Source: Argentina anserina
Lineage: Eukaryota > Streptophyta > Magnoliopsida > Rosales > Rosaceae
Direction of reading: 5' to 3'
Assembly (NCBI RefSeq): GCF_933775445.1
Contig: NC_065873.1
Location: 27,156,001-27,220,000, forward strand
Length of the DNA: 64,000 nucleotides
A program made the translations under genes and the position numbers. Below, in pieces: positions 9,568 to 21,871 of the stretch; the first letter of the stretch is position 1; each line of letters starts with the position of its first letter. Below the pieces are notes generated by a model. It ran no database searches and was not told the origin of the DNA. It saw only the letters and a list, made by a program, of their open reading frames with translations.

Positions 9568-11319
9568 TCATCTTCCAGTTTCCATTGCAGACTCGAGTGG
9601 TGTCTTTTCATGCCGACTGCTGTTCACTGAAAACAGGCAAACTTCCATTATTGCAAATATTCCTGATCCTAAAGCTAACAAGCTAGATAGCCATGCATCA
9701 AAATTTAACATCACTAGCGCGCAGCTTCTCAATTTATCAGAAATTAAAACTTAAAAGTTAATAATCTCACATCGTAGAGTCGACAGCTCTGAGCTCTTTA
9801 GCACACGCAGCCTCTTTGCCGTGGAAACAAACATGCTGCAATTTTCGAATGAAACGAAAGATCATTAAACGTTACAACTGCATCATATATATATATATAT
9901 ATATATCAAGTGACCTACTAATGAAAGAAGCAAACATGCTAATTCTGTCTAGCCGTGTTCGGTAAATCTAAGCTAGAGCATGTTAAGGAAACCGTGCTAA
10001 CTGGTATATGATTCATATATAACCTTTATTTCTGTGCGCGCGTCAGATGAGAGGTGAACTATTACGGCTTAACCCCTAGGAAGAAGAAAAAAATAAAGAT
10101 CCTAAAAAATAGTACATCCCAGTTTAGATCTATAATGATGAAATGCTTACTTCCATGGGACATCACCAACTAGCATCCTGTCTCCTTCATTATCCTCATA
10201 GAGAAGAGTATATGAATCGCTAATTGCTTTGGTCTCTTCCTTGTTCTCCTTTTCAACAGCAGAATAATCTCTTTGAGCTGTAAAAGACGTACCGAGGACA
10301 AATTATATATATGCATATTCTTCTATCATAATCACTGATATTTTAAATAGCAAATAGTCAAATACCACCACAAAAACAGTACTATAAATGCTTAAATCTA
10401 AAACAACATTTCATATATCTGGGTTCTTGGAAAATCAGAAGACTAACCAGCAAGAAGGACTTGGAAGAGATGATCTATGGCAGAGGAGAGCTTCTCATAA
10501 CTATCATATGCTTTGAGATTAACCTTTCTTCCAATGGGAACTCCTTCCATGTTGATCTTCACAAACATATGCTCTTTGGTAATACCATCGACGGTTTTTC
10601 CTTTACTCTCCTCCTGCGCAATCTCAAGAAGTGACTGATCTGAAGTAGGCTTCGCAAGGCTTGATTTGTTTGCAAGATTTTTTCTAAATGAACGGACTGG
10701 AGGCCACCCAACTACTGGAGCTTGTGTGATTCTGCTTTTACTGAAGTAGCAAGAAGAAGTAATAAACCAGTCATAAGAAGAACAAAAACACAATCCGGTA
10801 AAAGTTGGACACTTCTTAGTACTTGGTTACACTCAACCACAAGACCTTAACTTCATGGAAACTACTTGACTACTTTGTGTTTTAGTAATTGTAACCCTTA
10901 TAAATTAAGTAATATAAATAAAAACTGATCGAGCACCTTTTCTCATCAGAGCCATTTGCTGCAGCTGCAATGGGAAACTTTGAAGCAGTGGCAGGATTTG
11001 AACACGCTTTGTTATCTGGTTGAGGTATCACTGGGCACTTGAAATAGGAAGACTTTGGCTGATGCTGAGCTGTGTTTGCCAGCCACTTTATCTCTTCATT
11101 TTTGGCCTTAACTTGTAATTCATGACAGACTCTTTTGGCTTCTGGATCAGAAGTAGTGAAACCAAGTTGGGAGTGAACAGAACGGTCTTGATCTCCTGGA
11201 GGACCTAACCTAAGCTCCAGTTTTCTCTCTTCAGAAGCAACACCACAGCTTCTCTTATTTGCTCTCACAGGAGGTTCTTCCGTGACATGGAGTTGATCAC
11301 GATTATACAACTGCCCCAT
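9568..11319 (-). CDS. IAA26: Aux/IAA transcriptional repressor, IAA26/IAA18 type
   Basis: Five minus-strand exons: 10937-11319, 10448-10740, 10151-10277, 9771-9835 and 9568-9626, all with GT-AG introns. Exon 1 has the EAR repression motif LELRLGPPG (domain I). Exon 2 has the auxin degron VVGWPPVRSFRKN (domain II) and PB1 domain III (VKINMEGVPIGRKVNLKAY). Exon 3 holds domain IV (YEDNEGDRMLVGDVPW), and exon 4 continues MFVSTAKRLRVLKSSEL. The protein should be a nuclear repressor that binds ARF factors and is degraded through TIR1/AFB when auxin is present; all key motifs are intact. The C-terminal EKTPLESAM and the long domain I-II spacer favour the IAA26/IAA18 (PAP) clade. The start is the least certain part: the ATG at 11317-11319 is the first in frame, but a short upstream exon is possible. 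Confidence 0.9.
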
Positions 11320-13634
11320 TTCTTTGTGGACACTACTCTTCACAAAACCTGATGCAAGAGAAGCTCAATGAACACTAATTGATTTTCAGCCTAAGAAAAG
11401 TAGGTAGCAAAAACCAAAGTGGTTGTATTCGAAAATATATAGCAAAGTGTGCCACCCATGACCTTTTTTAGAGGCCAAATATAGAGCAATAGAAGGAAAG
11501 TGCTGGAAAGATTCCTAGGCTCAAGTTTGGACTCAAAATGGAAATGTACAGTCTGAAACGCAAGTATAAGCCGCGTAGATTGGAATATGGGGCAAGTCAT
11601 ACATACATGACACTAAATATGATATATGACCAAGACAGCATTCTCAGAAATTCACAATGTGCTTGTATGTGTGGTGTCCGTGTGTGACTGTGAATGAGAT
11701 GAGTCTTGTAATTATGTTTTCATATGAAAAAGAAAAGAAGCACATGCCTGTTTATTCCATAATCTGGGAGCCACCAAGTTCAAAATGCCCTTTGTCCCTT
11801 TTTGTTGCTCTTTTTCTCATAATGCATGCCTTGACACATAAACTAGGTTAAGTACAGCTCAGACCCACTGTAAGTTTCGGTTTAATTTGGCTTGCAGTCA
11901 ACTTCAGAACCACAAGATTAATCAATTCGATCATGTGTAAATCTACCCCTATGTAACTATGTTTGTTGGAGTTCTGCTGACAAGGTTATGTATGTAAACT
12001 TCACTGACAGTTAATTCTGTTAAGGAATATGTAGCGCACCAGAATGGCGAAGCTAGTGCATTTCTAAGTGAAATGTACTCATTTCTGTCAATCAGTTATT
12101 AACTTGTGGAATGAGCTCCAAATATGTATGCATGATAGGAGACCTGGATTGAATATAATTTATAAAATGTTCAAGTGGTAACTCAGTCTACTCAGGCTTG
12201 GGTAGATTCAAGAAACAGTCAAATATGTGTAGCAGTAGCAGCAACAGCTACCACTATCATGTAATTTTCATGGAGAAGAGTCAGAAGACTTCCTAGTCAC
12301 TAGAAAGTACTTGTAGTGGTCCTCTACTCCACTAGCTAGCTAATAATCTTAGCTACAATAAAATGTGTCATTCTTTAAAACCCAGCTTGCTTTGCCATTA
12401 TACACTTGGCACTGGGATCTGATAAACTACCTGGTTATTAGGCTTAAGCTGCTTTACATACTTAAGATTTTGAAGGATCAACTTGGCTTTCTGGCAATTG
12501 ATGGGTTGGTGGGGAAAGATTACCAGATAATTGATCTCATAGTTTTTGAGGTTATTATCATTATGCTAATTAATCTTGAAAGCCTATTATTTTTCTTGAA
12601 AAGAAGCAACTGAGAAAGTACTGATGATCAAGTGTTCAATGAATTTTGAGCATATTTGCAGATGGAGCAAGTCATGATCATCATCATTAGCAAAGGCCAA
12701 CCCTTTTGCAATTACCATCTCTAGTGGGTGGTGGCCCCCTACATTCCACTTATAAAGATATCATATCACTCACTGCTCTCAATCAGTCCATCCTGATAAA
12801 CCCAACTTTCACTTTAGGCCTTTTTTTTTGCTTTCTCATCTCTCTGCCCTTTAGTTTCTTCATTTCTTGATTGTTGCCATCATTGCTGGTTTTTCCTGCG
12901 CTCTAACAAACCTTCCGATATGTGCACAATGAAAGTCTTGCCTGGTTATTGATGATGGTTTTCACATACCTACGTATTTATGCATTTCTGATTCACCGTA
13001 TGTGAACCAGAAACAGGCAGCTCTGCTGGTGTACTTATGATCATTACAAGTGCTTGATTGCTACTTCAGTGATTAAGACAGTCTTAAACTATATAGCTTG
13101 ATTCATTGACCCCTCAAGTCATTTCCAAAAAAAAACTCGATTCTTTGTGTCGATCAGTATCCTAATAGACAGTTTAGATATGTACAAAGTTTTCTCAGAT
13201 CCTACTTCACCTGGTCTCCCTTATTATCATAAGAACAGGAAGTTGACATTTGCATGCTACACTTATATGACAACAACAAAGCTGGAATTTCATCTATTTA
13301 TTAACAGAAGAACGATCTTCACAGCATTATACATGTATATTGCAGTATAGCTCGATGACAGTAACAAACATTGGATTATTGATAAAATTTGCATTATTTG
13401 TTGAGCATTACTTCTATATATGTGGCTAACCAAAGTTCAGCATCTGCATATGTAGTGCAGCAGCTGGACTTGAATATGGTGCCCTCTAGTTTCCAGAGTA
13501 AAACATGAGAATGAGCATATAAAAGTTATAGTACTTAGCTAGGACTCCACAAAATTGACATAGTACATAGTTTTCATGAACTAGTTTCTCCACATAATCA
13601 ACTTGGCACCTCCTTGCCATACTCTGTGTGGCAT
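11320..13634. other. Intergenic region upstream of the Aux/IAA gene
   Basis: Contains the promoter side of the minus-strand Aux/IAA gene. No ORF in it resembles a known protein. At about 12744-12860 the + strand has a TATAAAG box followed by CACTCACTGCTCTCAATC and a long pyrimidine-rich leader-like stretch, but no coding frame follows. The 3' end of the AHP gene transcript probably falls just below 13635. Confidence 0.5.
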
Positions 13635-15050
13635 TCAAGTCCTTTGTGCCATTCCAGCTTGTCTTCTCAACTGCATATATATATAAGAAAGCAACATTAT
13701 AGCTCCGGGAATTATTTAAGTAGCGTAACACGCCGTACATTATAACTCCCAGAGAGAAAGAACGAGTCTAGGTTTACCTGAAAATATGTTTCAAGCTGCC
13801 TCTTCAATGCCTCATGCTCATGTTTCACTCTCTGGAAAGCCCTGAAGCATCTGCAAGGATCAATCATAATCATTGATCGAGGACCGAACAGGCAGAGAAT
13901 GAAGAAACAGTAAAATATAAAGTACTGTGTAAGAGATATGTTTGCTTTACCCTTCAGCATTTCCTGCCAGACAACATTCTTTGAATTGTGTGCACTCATT
14001 CTTCACTTTTACAGCTCCAATGCTGTTAGAAATTACAAATAATTAGTACAGTGGAGTAACAATGTGATCACTCAAAATGGACAGTCACCAATTCTCGAAA
14101 CATAAGTTGTTCGAAAAACAGTACTTCTGATTAGCTAAGAAAGTTATGATCGAAATGAAGAACAGGTATGAGTTTTAGTAGAATGATCAACCTTGAGCTG
14201 CTACCCTTGAACTGGTGCATGTAATCATCCAGCCTTAAAAAATCCATAGGTATACTATGCCTGCAAATTAATATCATCCAAGTCATCACTTTTCATCCTT
14301 ATCATTACTACCAGGAATAATAAAACCAGGACTGGATGACTTACAGTGCTTGATCAATCTTCTGGAATAGTCTAGATGAGTCTTTGTAGAACAAGGTCAC
14401 AATTTCCTCCACAAAGTTTGGGTTACTATCGTCTTGCAAATCCTCCAGCTGGACAAATTGCTGCTGATCCAAGTAATGCTGCAAGATTAATCAAACAATG
14501 CATCATTGAGTACTGGGCCTAAATACGGGCCGAAGTTATTCTAATGAAAAAGTTGGGCCTCAATACAGTCGACCCCAAGTCAAAACCTAGGGCATCAACA
14601 GTCAACACCACCACCGTCGCCAGGATAGCAAAACTTCTCTGTGTGCCATGTTTTATAATCAAGATGATCGAACTTTAGAGAAATGACGTGAAGGATATTC
14701 ATCAACATAGTAGCATACAATGATGATTTCCTCGTTGTTAATAAATACTTATTCGTTTCATGAAATTTTGAAAGAGAAGATTAAGCCGTCATTATGTTTC
14801 CTCATTGGTTGTTAAGTTCTTACGATTAGTCACTTGATGGCGTAGTGAATCAAGAGAATAATGAATTAGATTATGATAGGTTAATGGTTCATCAAAACCA
14901 TGAAAGCGTCTCATTTTCAAAGGAGAAGGCCTAGAGTGTAAACCTAACAACCCCATAAAATTTTTAAAAACAAAACGAGTAGTTACGAACCTGATCAATG
15001 AGAGAACTTCTCATGTGGGCAACCTGGCGTCGCAACTGGTTTTTATCCAT
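13635..15050 (-). CDS. AHP4: Histidine-containing phosphotransfer protein (AHP, AHP4-like)
   Basis: Six minus-strand exons: 14991-15050, 14345-14478, 14192-14260, 13951-14022, 13778-13850 and 13635-13670, together 444 bases or 147 residues, the normal AHP length. It starts MDKNQLRRQVAHMRSSLIDQ. The middle has LQDDSNPNFVEEIVTLFY, then the phosphotransfer motif HQFKGSSSSIGA with the phospho-accepting His kept, and later CFRAFQRVKHEHEALKRQL. The product is a four-helix HPt protein that carries phosphate from cytokinin receptor kinases at membranes to response regulators in the nucleus. The intact His separates it from AHP6-type inhibitors. The N-terminal LRRQVA and C-terminal RRQAG favour the AHP4 group; the paralogue number is inference. 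Confidence 0.9.
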
Positions 15051-17259
15051 CCTTCGTAATAAACAAGACTGAAATAAGGAACTGAAACTAGGACGGGAGC
15101 AAAGAGCTAAATTCACGATGGATTGATTGTTATGTTAAAGAATCATGGGCAGCCAACCTATTTATAGTATGATCTGAGAAAAGGGAATTAAGGGTACCGG
15201 TACCCCTCTGAAATTAAAGGCAGAGAACAAAATAAAAGGGTACGTGTCGCCAAAATATCTTGCTTGATTATCCATTTTGGGCATATTTTTGGTATTGCAA
15301 ATGTTGGTATGATGTATATATATGCATGATACGCAGAGCTACTGGTATCAAAGGGAGAATATATAAACAGCCCCATAATGTAGTGGAATTTTTCCTTTGT
15401 AATCAAGTATTGGAGCTTGTATTGGAGTTTAGTTTCAACTTTCAACGTATTTTAGAGTTTATGTCTTGCTTAACCAGCACAATTGGTCATATAGCTTTTC
15501 TCACCAGATAAATCCATTTTCATCGACAAAATAAACAATAACATGATTTTGGATTGAATCAATGAGCATTTGCGACCTCATTTGACATTTGATAATCTAT
15601 AAACATGTCACTTATACTTAACTGACATTGCTCTAAATCTGGTGATAAACACATGTTTTTCCATATATGTTCTGTTGAGAAGGCGTGTCACACAGACAAT
15701 ACCTACTAGCTAGAAGGCACACAAATGACACACTCAGGGCCTTTCCCGATCTCAATCGACTTTGGAACAAATCCTGGAATCTTTCTTCTTAATGTAGACT
15801 GTTGCCAAATGAACGTCTCACCGTTCAGATATTGTCTGAGAATGCTTCCCAGCAGATATAACAGTATAGATACTGCTTGCAAGTTCCGAGGTGCTTATTC
15901 TCCCTACCTTTTTCATCATCTCATATTTTGTTGCAAATGATTTGCAAAATAATTCCTCATAATATGTCCTGAAAATGATAGTGGGAAATGTGATCATAGT
16001 GACCACAGATTATCTTTGATCCTCTGTATTTATCAAGGATCCCAGATTACCCAAAAACACCTCTGTAGTATTAGATCAGCTTTATAACACCAAGAAATGA
16101 TGGGAAATCGGCACTAGTCAAAACCTCGCAACACAAGAAAAACAAGAGGCCAGTTGCTCAAGGGCGTCAGCAACTCTTCTCGTTTTCAGATTTACAGGAT
16201 ATCACAAAGGAGAATGTCACAAATGTTCTGTCCTCGATCAACTTTCCAAGAAATCAACTCAAAACATTTCGGTAAACACTAAACAGGGTAATTAATAACG
16301 GGATTCAAGTAATGAAGACTACTGGAACATTCAAGGGCTGCAAAGAAAGAGGAGGAATATAAAGAAAATAAATCGCAGTAATAATGACTGAAATGAGAAT
16401 AAAACCTTTTCGAAGGCAAGTTGTCATTCTCATGCCTTTCTCTTTCTCTGCACTCCCCGGGAAATGTTGACAGGGAGAAAGAAGAGCAGAGAGGAGAAGC
16501 ACTTGTTCACAATGTGTCTGTTATGTAGATGCGTGGTCACATCTCCTCTTTTGTAAAGAAATAAGGCTATGAATGGATTGAATGGGATGAGAATATGTGT
16601 TTTATGTTTTTTCCAATGATTGGAAGGATTGATATTCTCTCTTTCTATCATATCCCTTGTGTCGATAAGAATCCATCCCTCCACATATATGATAAACTCA
16701 CTACTGTCACTAGTCATAGCTGTCAGGTTTAGGTTTCTTTCAAGCAGATACGAGCTTCCACCAGAAAGTTTCTCAAATTAAAATTTCAAAAGTTCAAAGT
16801 GAACATACAAATACCTTCTAGGCACAAATGATTTGTATCATCTGACTGTTACCACCGGACAACCTGTTAAACAACCTGGTAGATCATTTTCAAAACATCA
16901 TTCTGGAGTCTGGACAACAAATAAAATCATCAGCTGCGACCATATAGTCGTATTATGACTAACTAAACAATGATTCCACCTGAGGTTCATACATGCCTCA
17001 TCGTAATGGGACGCTATGGATGTAATTTAATAAGACTCAGCTTCAGCAGATCCAAGAGTAGCAGTGTGGCACAGTAGAACTCACATTTAAGTTATCATAA
17101 TTTTACCATTAAAGATTCACTTTTCATATAATTGCAATGTATTCCAATGAAAATATAGGCGTGGCTTTTAGTAGACAAATGACAAGTAACAGAATATAGG
17201 AAGAAAATATTAATCATCAATAGTCACAAAATAATTGAATGAAAAATGCACATATCTGG
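15051..17259. other. Intergenic region, no gene identified
   Basis: The first ~150 bases are the presumptive AHP promoter. A minus-strand frame ending near 15818 (NKTISER-like end after YEMMKKVGRIST) has no family I recognise. Other short frames have no motif support. Confidence 0.4.
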
Positions 17260-17540
17260 ACCAAGGAGTAAAATTTCGGCGATTACGAAAATATCGAGGG
17301 TCTAAAAATTGAAAATTTTGATGGAAATTTCGGGAAAATATCAATATTGAAAAAATAAATGAGAAAATAAATGGAAAATTATATTAAAACATGGAAATTT
17401 TGAGAGATGCTTCTTTGATCAATTATCTTCTATATTTCATAAAAAAATATTGTATAACTATTAGTCTATAATGAGTTGTACTAATTTGAGGTGAAATAAT
17501 CGTCGAGATTTTTGAAAAACTGATACTTTAAAGTTTAAAC
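17260..17540 (+). repeat. AT-rich dispersed repeat with TATCG-type motifs, left part
   Basis: Contains the runs ATTTCGGCGATTACGAAAAT, ATCGAGGGTCTAAAAATTG and AATTTCGGGAAAATATC. The same vocabulary (AAAATATCGGGAAATATC) resumes at 18910-19340. The two parts flank a poly-T-bounded insert at 17541-18720, so they may be halves of one repeat split by an insertion. Confidence 0.4.
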
Positions 17541-18720
17541 ATCTTTTTTTTTTATGATTGGGAACCCAAATAGAGGTTAGGTCATCACAACTTATATACA
17601 TATGAATATAATACATTGAGCATGAAATTGCATAAGTGATTTAGAACAACGTAGAAGATCTATGAGGTATAAAATTTTAATTATTAGGACTTTATACCAC
17701 ATAGAGAACATTAATTTATAGTTAGAGTGAGTTGTATTATTGAAATGAGCGGTTGCCCTCAAAACGTAACCATTAATGAAACCGCATAATACAAGGGGGG
17801 ACATTGAGTCTAAACTTCATACTACAAGAATACCCTAAAATAATATTAGGCCTCTCAACATAACCTATGCATTCTAACAAGCACCATTTAGCAAGTATTG
17901 TAACATTGGCAACTCCATTTGCTTTACAATTTCGGCGACATACCGGAAAGATAAGGCTCATGTAGAGCCATAAAATACTCTATTTATCAGCTTTCCCACT
18001 ATGTTGCCACTGGAAACATATAGCAGTGACATTAAGTTTAATTCTACCACAAGGAGGCTGCGACCATTTGACCAAACATAGCACGCTGAGTGCAGCATCT
18101 AGGACAAAGCCCACTTCTTCCTATCAAACTACAACATGGAATTATTGTAATAAACATTAAACTACAAAAAAACAGGCTGAAAATAAACAATAACAAGCAC
18201 CATTGAGGACCCACAAATGAGCCTAGGCCCATGAATCAATGCGGGAAAAAAGAAAGAAAGCCACCGTTAGCCAAACCTGACACACGCCATCGCCGACTGT
18301 CGTCACCGACTCGCCACCACCACCGTCAAACCTGCAACGCCGGTCCACCACTCCTAACACACAATCCCCCTTAGCAACACCATCACCACCCGACGTCCAA
18401 TCCAAATCCGATCTAAGAGCCAAGATCCAGAACAGAGAAACGTTGCACCACCACGAAACCATCCCCACCCAACAGCCACCAGATCTCCGAGGTAGATGTC
18501 CATCGTCGACCAGCCAACTCCGAGCATACCAGATCCAAGTCGTCGTCGCATCATTCCTCATCCCGCAAACCACCACCGAAAACTCCCTAATACGATTAAG
18601 ACAACCGATAGGGTCATCCCGGCATAGCACACACAAGGCCAAAAAGCCCCGCCCAACGATGGCAAAAGGCACGCCGCCGGACAAGAACTGTGACCCCAAT
18701 TTTTCTCCCTCATAGCGCTT
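17541..18720 (-). mobile_element. Non-LTR retrotransposon (LINE) remnant
   Basis: On the minus strand a GC-rich segment (18223-18720), like the 5' region of a plant LINE, leads into a degenerate RNase H-like tail. Around 17770-17960 there is a CRRNCKANGVAN segment, resembling the RRNCNGVAHxLA motif common near the end of plant LINE RNase H domains. The segment then ends in poly(A), seen as a T-run at 17543-17552 on the + strand. The endonuclease and reverse transcriptase core is absent, so it is internally deleted. I found no clear target-site duplication, which limits certainty about the borders. Confidence 0.45.
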
Positions 18721-19340
18721 TTTTTTCCTTCGCTATAGTTTGTAGTTTATTCCAAAATGCATGTAGTGAGTTGTATTATAAGTTACATGATACGGTACAT
18801 ACTTAACTATTGAGAATTAACAATAATTTACTTTATTTATCTAATCCAGGACCCAATAAGACATGAAAATGAAAAAATAGGATAATGATCATGAAAGGTG
18901 TAAGTAAGAAGGTAGTGAAATTTAATTTAATTATATAGAAAACTATATTAAAAGGTACACAAGATTTAAATTTATTAGAAATATCAAAAAATATCAGAAA
19001 ATATTGAAAATATCGGGAAATATCGAGAAAAAAAATCGGTAGTGAAATTTAATTTAATTATATAGAAAACTATATTAAAAGGTACACAAGATTTAAATTT
19101 ATTAGAAATATCAGAAAATATTGAAAATATAGGGAAATATCAAAAAAATCGAGAAAAAAAATCGGTAGTGAAATTTAATTTAATTATATATAAATTTAAT
19201 CATTTATATTAAAAGATACACAAAATTTAAATTTATCGAAAATATCAAAAATATCAGAAAATATCGGATGAAATTAATTTAGTATGACAAATATATATCC
19301 TTATGTGAGAAAAAATGAAATTTTTGGCGAAATTTTAACG
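18721..19340 (+). repeat. AT-rich repeat with internal tandem array, right part
   Basis: Continues the TATCG-type repeat. Copies starting GGTAGTGAAATTTAATTTAA begin at 18911, 19038 and 19163, giving spacings of 127 and 125 bases; the third copy is partial and ends near 19270. Each unit ends in a run of ATATC/AAATATCGGG motifs. Confidence 0.8.
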
Positions 19341-19562
19341 ATATTTTCAATTTTTCATGATCCGGACAAAGGCAACTCCATCAAATTAATATTCGAGGCA
19401 TTTCCCTTAAATATCTTTCCAGTTTCCACTCAATACGAATATGCTTATGGTTGTTATACTCCCAAAAAAATTGTCGTGGGGACACCCGTCATCCAAAGCA
19501 AACTTTAAGTTACTATCTTACTGGTCATTTCTCATGGATTCTTCCTGCAGCATCGGTTCCGC

Positions 19563-19697
19563 TCATCTTCGCAAGAATCCCATGGCCATCAAGACATTAT
19601 TGAGAGTAGTATCAGCAATATCTGAAGCCTTTGTGGCACCATCTGCTAAAATCCCATCCAAGTAAGCTGAGTCAGAAATGATTTCCTCGTAGCGAAC
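19563..19697 (-). pseudogene. Orphan last exon of organellar tryptophanyl-tRNA synthetase
   Basis: The minus strand has a splice acceptor (TTTGCAG) followed by 45 codons in phase 0. They read VRYEEIISDSAYLDGILADG, then a Lys/Ala-rich helix, then NNVLMAMGFLRR and a TGA. This is the C-terminal tail of bacterial-type TrpRS, which in plants serves chloroplasts and mitochondria. Upstream exons should lie at higher coordinates, but none is visible between 19698 and 22375, where a ~2-kb inverted-repeat-bounded element sits instead. The exon is therefore a gene relic or a captured fragment. The exon itself is undamaged. Confidence 0.75.
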
Positions 19698-19912
19698 CTG
19701 CAAAAGTAGAAAATGAAGATGATGACACGGAACACCTCAATCAAAGATGGAATAATATATGGTAACAAGTGAGTGAAGTGACATATATAGATCATGTCCA
19801 AAACTGAAAAGACCTCGCGGATCAACAAATTGAGTGGTTATAAGACATCGATCAATATATCGAATAATACAAGGCATGCGGCCTGAAGCATAACAACAAC
19901 AACCAGCAAGGC

Positions 19913-21871
19913 CTTTACTAGGTGTTCATTCTAGATTATTCCCCATCAATCAATTGAATGCAGCTTGTACATCGTAACAAACAAAGGTAAATTGCCCAAT
20001 AGCTTAAAACGGAATCATATGAGCAGAACTGTTGCGGGATCGGGATCAAGGAAAGTGATGCTTAAAAAACATTAACATGGCTTAGGAGTTTGGACCATGT
20101 TTGGCAGCCAGTACAATGTGGCACTACCTTACATAAGGAGTACTAAGAAGCTTAGCTCATGTTTGGTGTAAAAGGGTATTAGGATAAATGGTACAAGCTA
20201 GCACCGGTTCCTCCTCTCAGCCCCACAAAGTCGTATTATCATGGGTGCTCCTTTCTGAGACCCCAAGATAGTACTCCTCTCTGGTTTATCTCTTTATTTC
20301 TCACTCTCTTTATGAAGGTATCTTCGTTTTCCTTGTGCTATTAGGAATAACAAAATACGCTAAGTCATTGACTTTGTTGATTGATTCTGTTTCACTAAAT
20401 GAACTGCTTGATATTTGGATCTTAATTCTGTTTTACTATATGAATTGTATGATATTTGGATCACCATCATTGTACAATATATGCAAAGTTTTGAGTGTCA
20501 AATTTTCTATATTTTGTCGATTTGATCTTGCTTGATTTGTGCAATAAGTATGGGGGAGAAATTCTATAAGGAGCCTATGTGCAGATAGACTGGTGGACTC
20601 TTTGTATGCCATAGTGCTTTGTGAAAGAGCTTCTTGCTACTGTCATTATTATAACTGTTATTTCTGGTTATTTGCACTTGGTGCTCATTCTAGACTAGAT
20701 TGTGTTCTACTGTTTAAGGTTGTATTCAATAGTTGATAGAAGGAATTAGTTTGCTTTGTTTGCTGGTGTTAGCTGTTGTCAAATTAGAATTGATCAAGTA
20801 GATTTTGTTGATCTGTAAAGTGCTAGTTGCACTACTTGAACAAGTTGAAATTGGTTTATCAATAGTGAATTGTTGATCGTGTAGACTACGTTAAAAGTCT
20901 CGTAATGGTTTTATCTTGAGGAATGTTTCCACTATAGTTAAACATTTGTGTTAACTGATTTCACTGTGTTTTGCTCTTGATTATTGTCTTGTTCTTCCAT
21001 ATGGTGTTTTCACTTTACAGTCAAGATATTCTTCAGAAGTTGTGTCAATCTCCCAAGTTACTACCATCTCTTTCCTCCTCCTCTCCTCTCTCTCTCTCTC
21101 TCTCTTCTCCTCGACAAATCTGTAACTAGAAGTCAATTTTGGAATTTGAATTTAGAGATTGTAGATTGGGTTATGGAATATGGGTCTTCTCTCTCCCTCT
21201 CTCTCATATCAAGTCGGCAACCAAAATATTTATACTTGATTTTCGGGACTGATTACAAAGAATGGGTTTCAGGTTTTGGTTATGAAGGTTGTGGGATTTA
21301 TGTGGGGTTTCAAATTTAGTTTTGAAACTGAGAGGAAGGCTTTGATTACGGAGGTTGTGGGATTTATAAAGAAGAAGGATGAACCCAAATCATGCAGGGA
21401 GACTTGTGGGTAATTGAGAATTTAGTTGCAAAATTTAATTTTTAATTGATTATACAATAAAACTAGAAATCGATTCACCATTGTGTTCTAATAATTTGGG
21501 TGCAAAATCATATTCAATAATGATTCATCTTTGGTCTAAACTAGAATTTTGATGGTAGGGAGTAGTAACTCCTTATACAATCCTCCCCATCAAACATGAC
21601 ATGTATTAGTGCTAGGTAAGCCCACTCACGAGAGAGTAACACAAGTAATAATTTTAGAGTGATTCAGAGCAATATTGCCTACCAAACGTGCACTTTCTTT
21701 CTAAGTTATTTGCCAGGGCGGGAGGACAACTTATCAATATATGGAGGAAAAAAATAGTTTTAAATGAATCTAGAATTAAGAGAGAACCTAATAGGGCTGT
21801 TACAACTCAAGATCTTAGGAAACATCCAATATCAGTGCTGGTTGCTAATCTAGAATGAACACTTAGTAAAG
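19913..21871. mobile_element. Inverted-repeat-bounded non-autonomous DNA element (~2 kb)
   Basis: A 26-bp inverted repeat, matching at 25 positions, marks both ends. The left arm is at 19913-19938 (CTTTACTAGGTGTTCATTCT...) and the right arm at 21846-21871. Inside are further TIR-like motifs (TGTTTGGCAGCC near 20098; CGTTTGGTAGGCAAT on the minus strand near 21690) and a (TC)n run at about 21080-21105, but no transposase. No target-site duplication longer than a TA dinucleotide is evident, so the superfamily is open. It lies in what may have been an intron of the adjacent TrpRS relic. Confidence 0.55.

Noticed and set aside
18223..18715. GC-rich ORFs of 90-158 codons as genes
   Set aside because: Best explained as the 5' part of a LINE remnant; no conserved domain.
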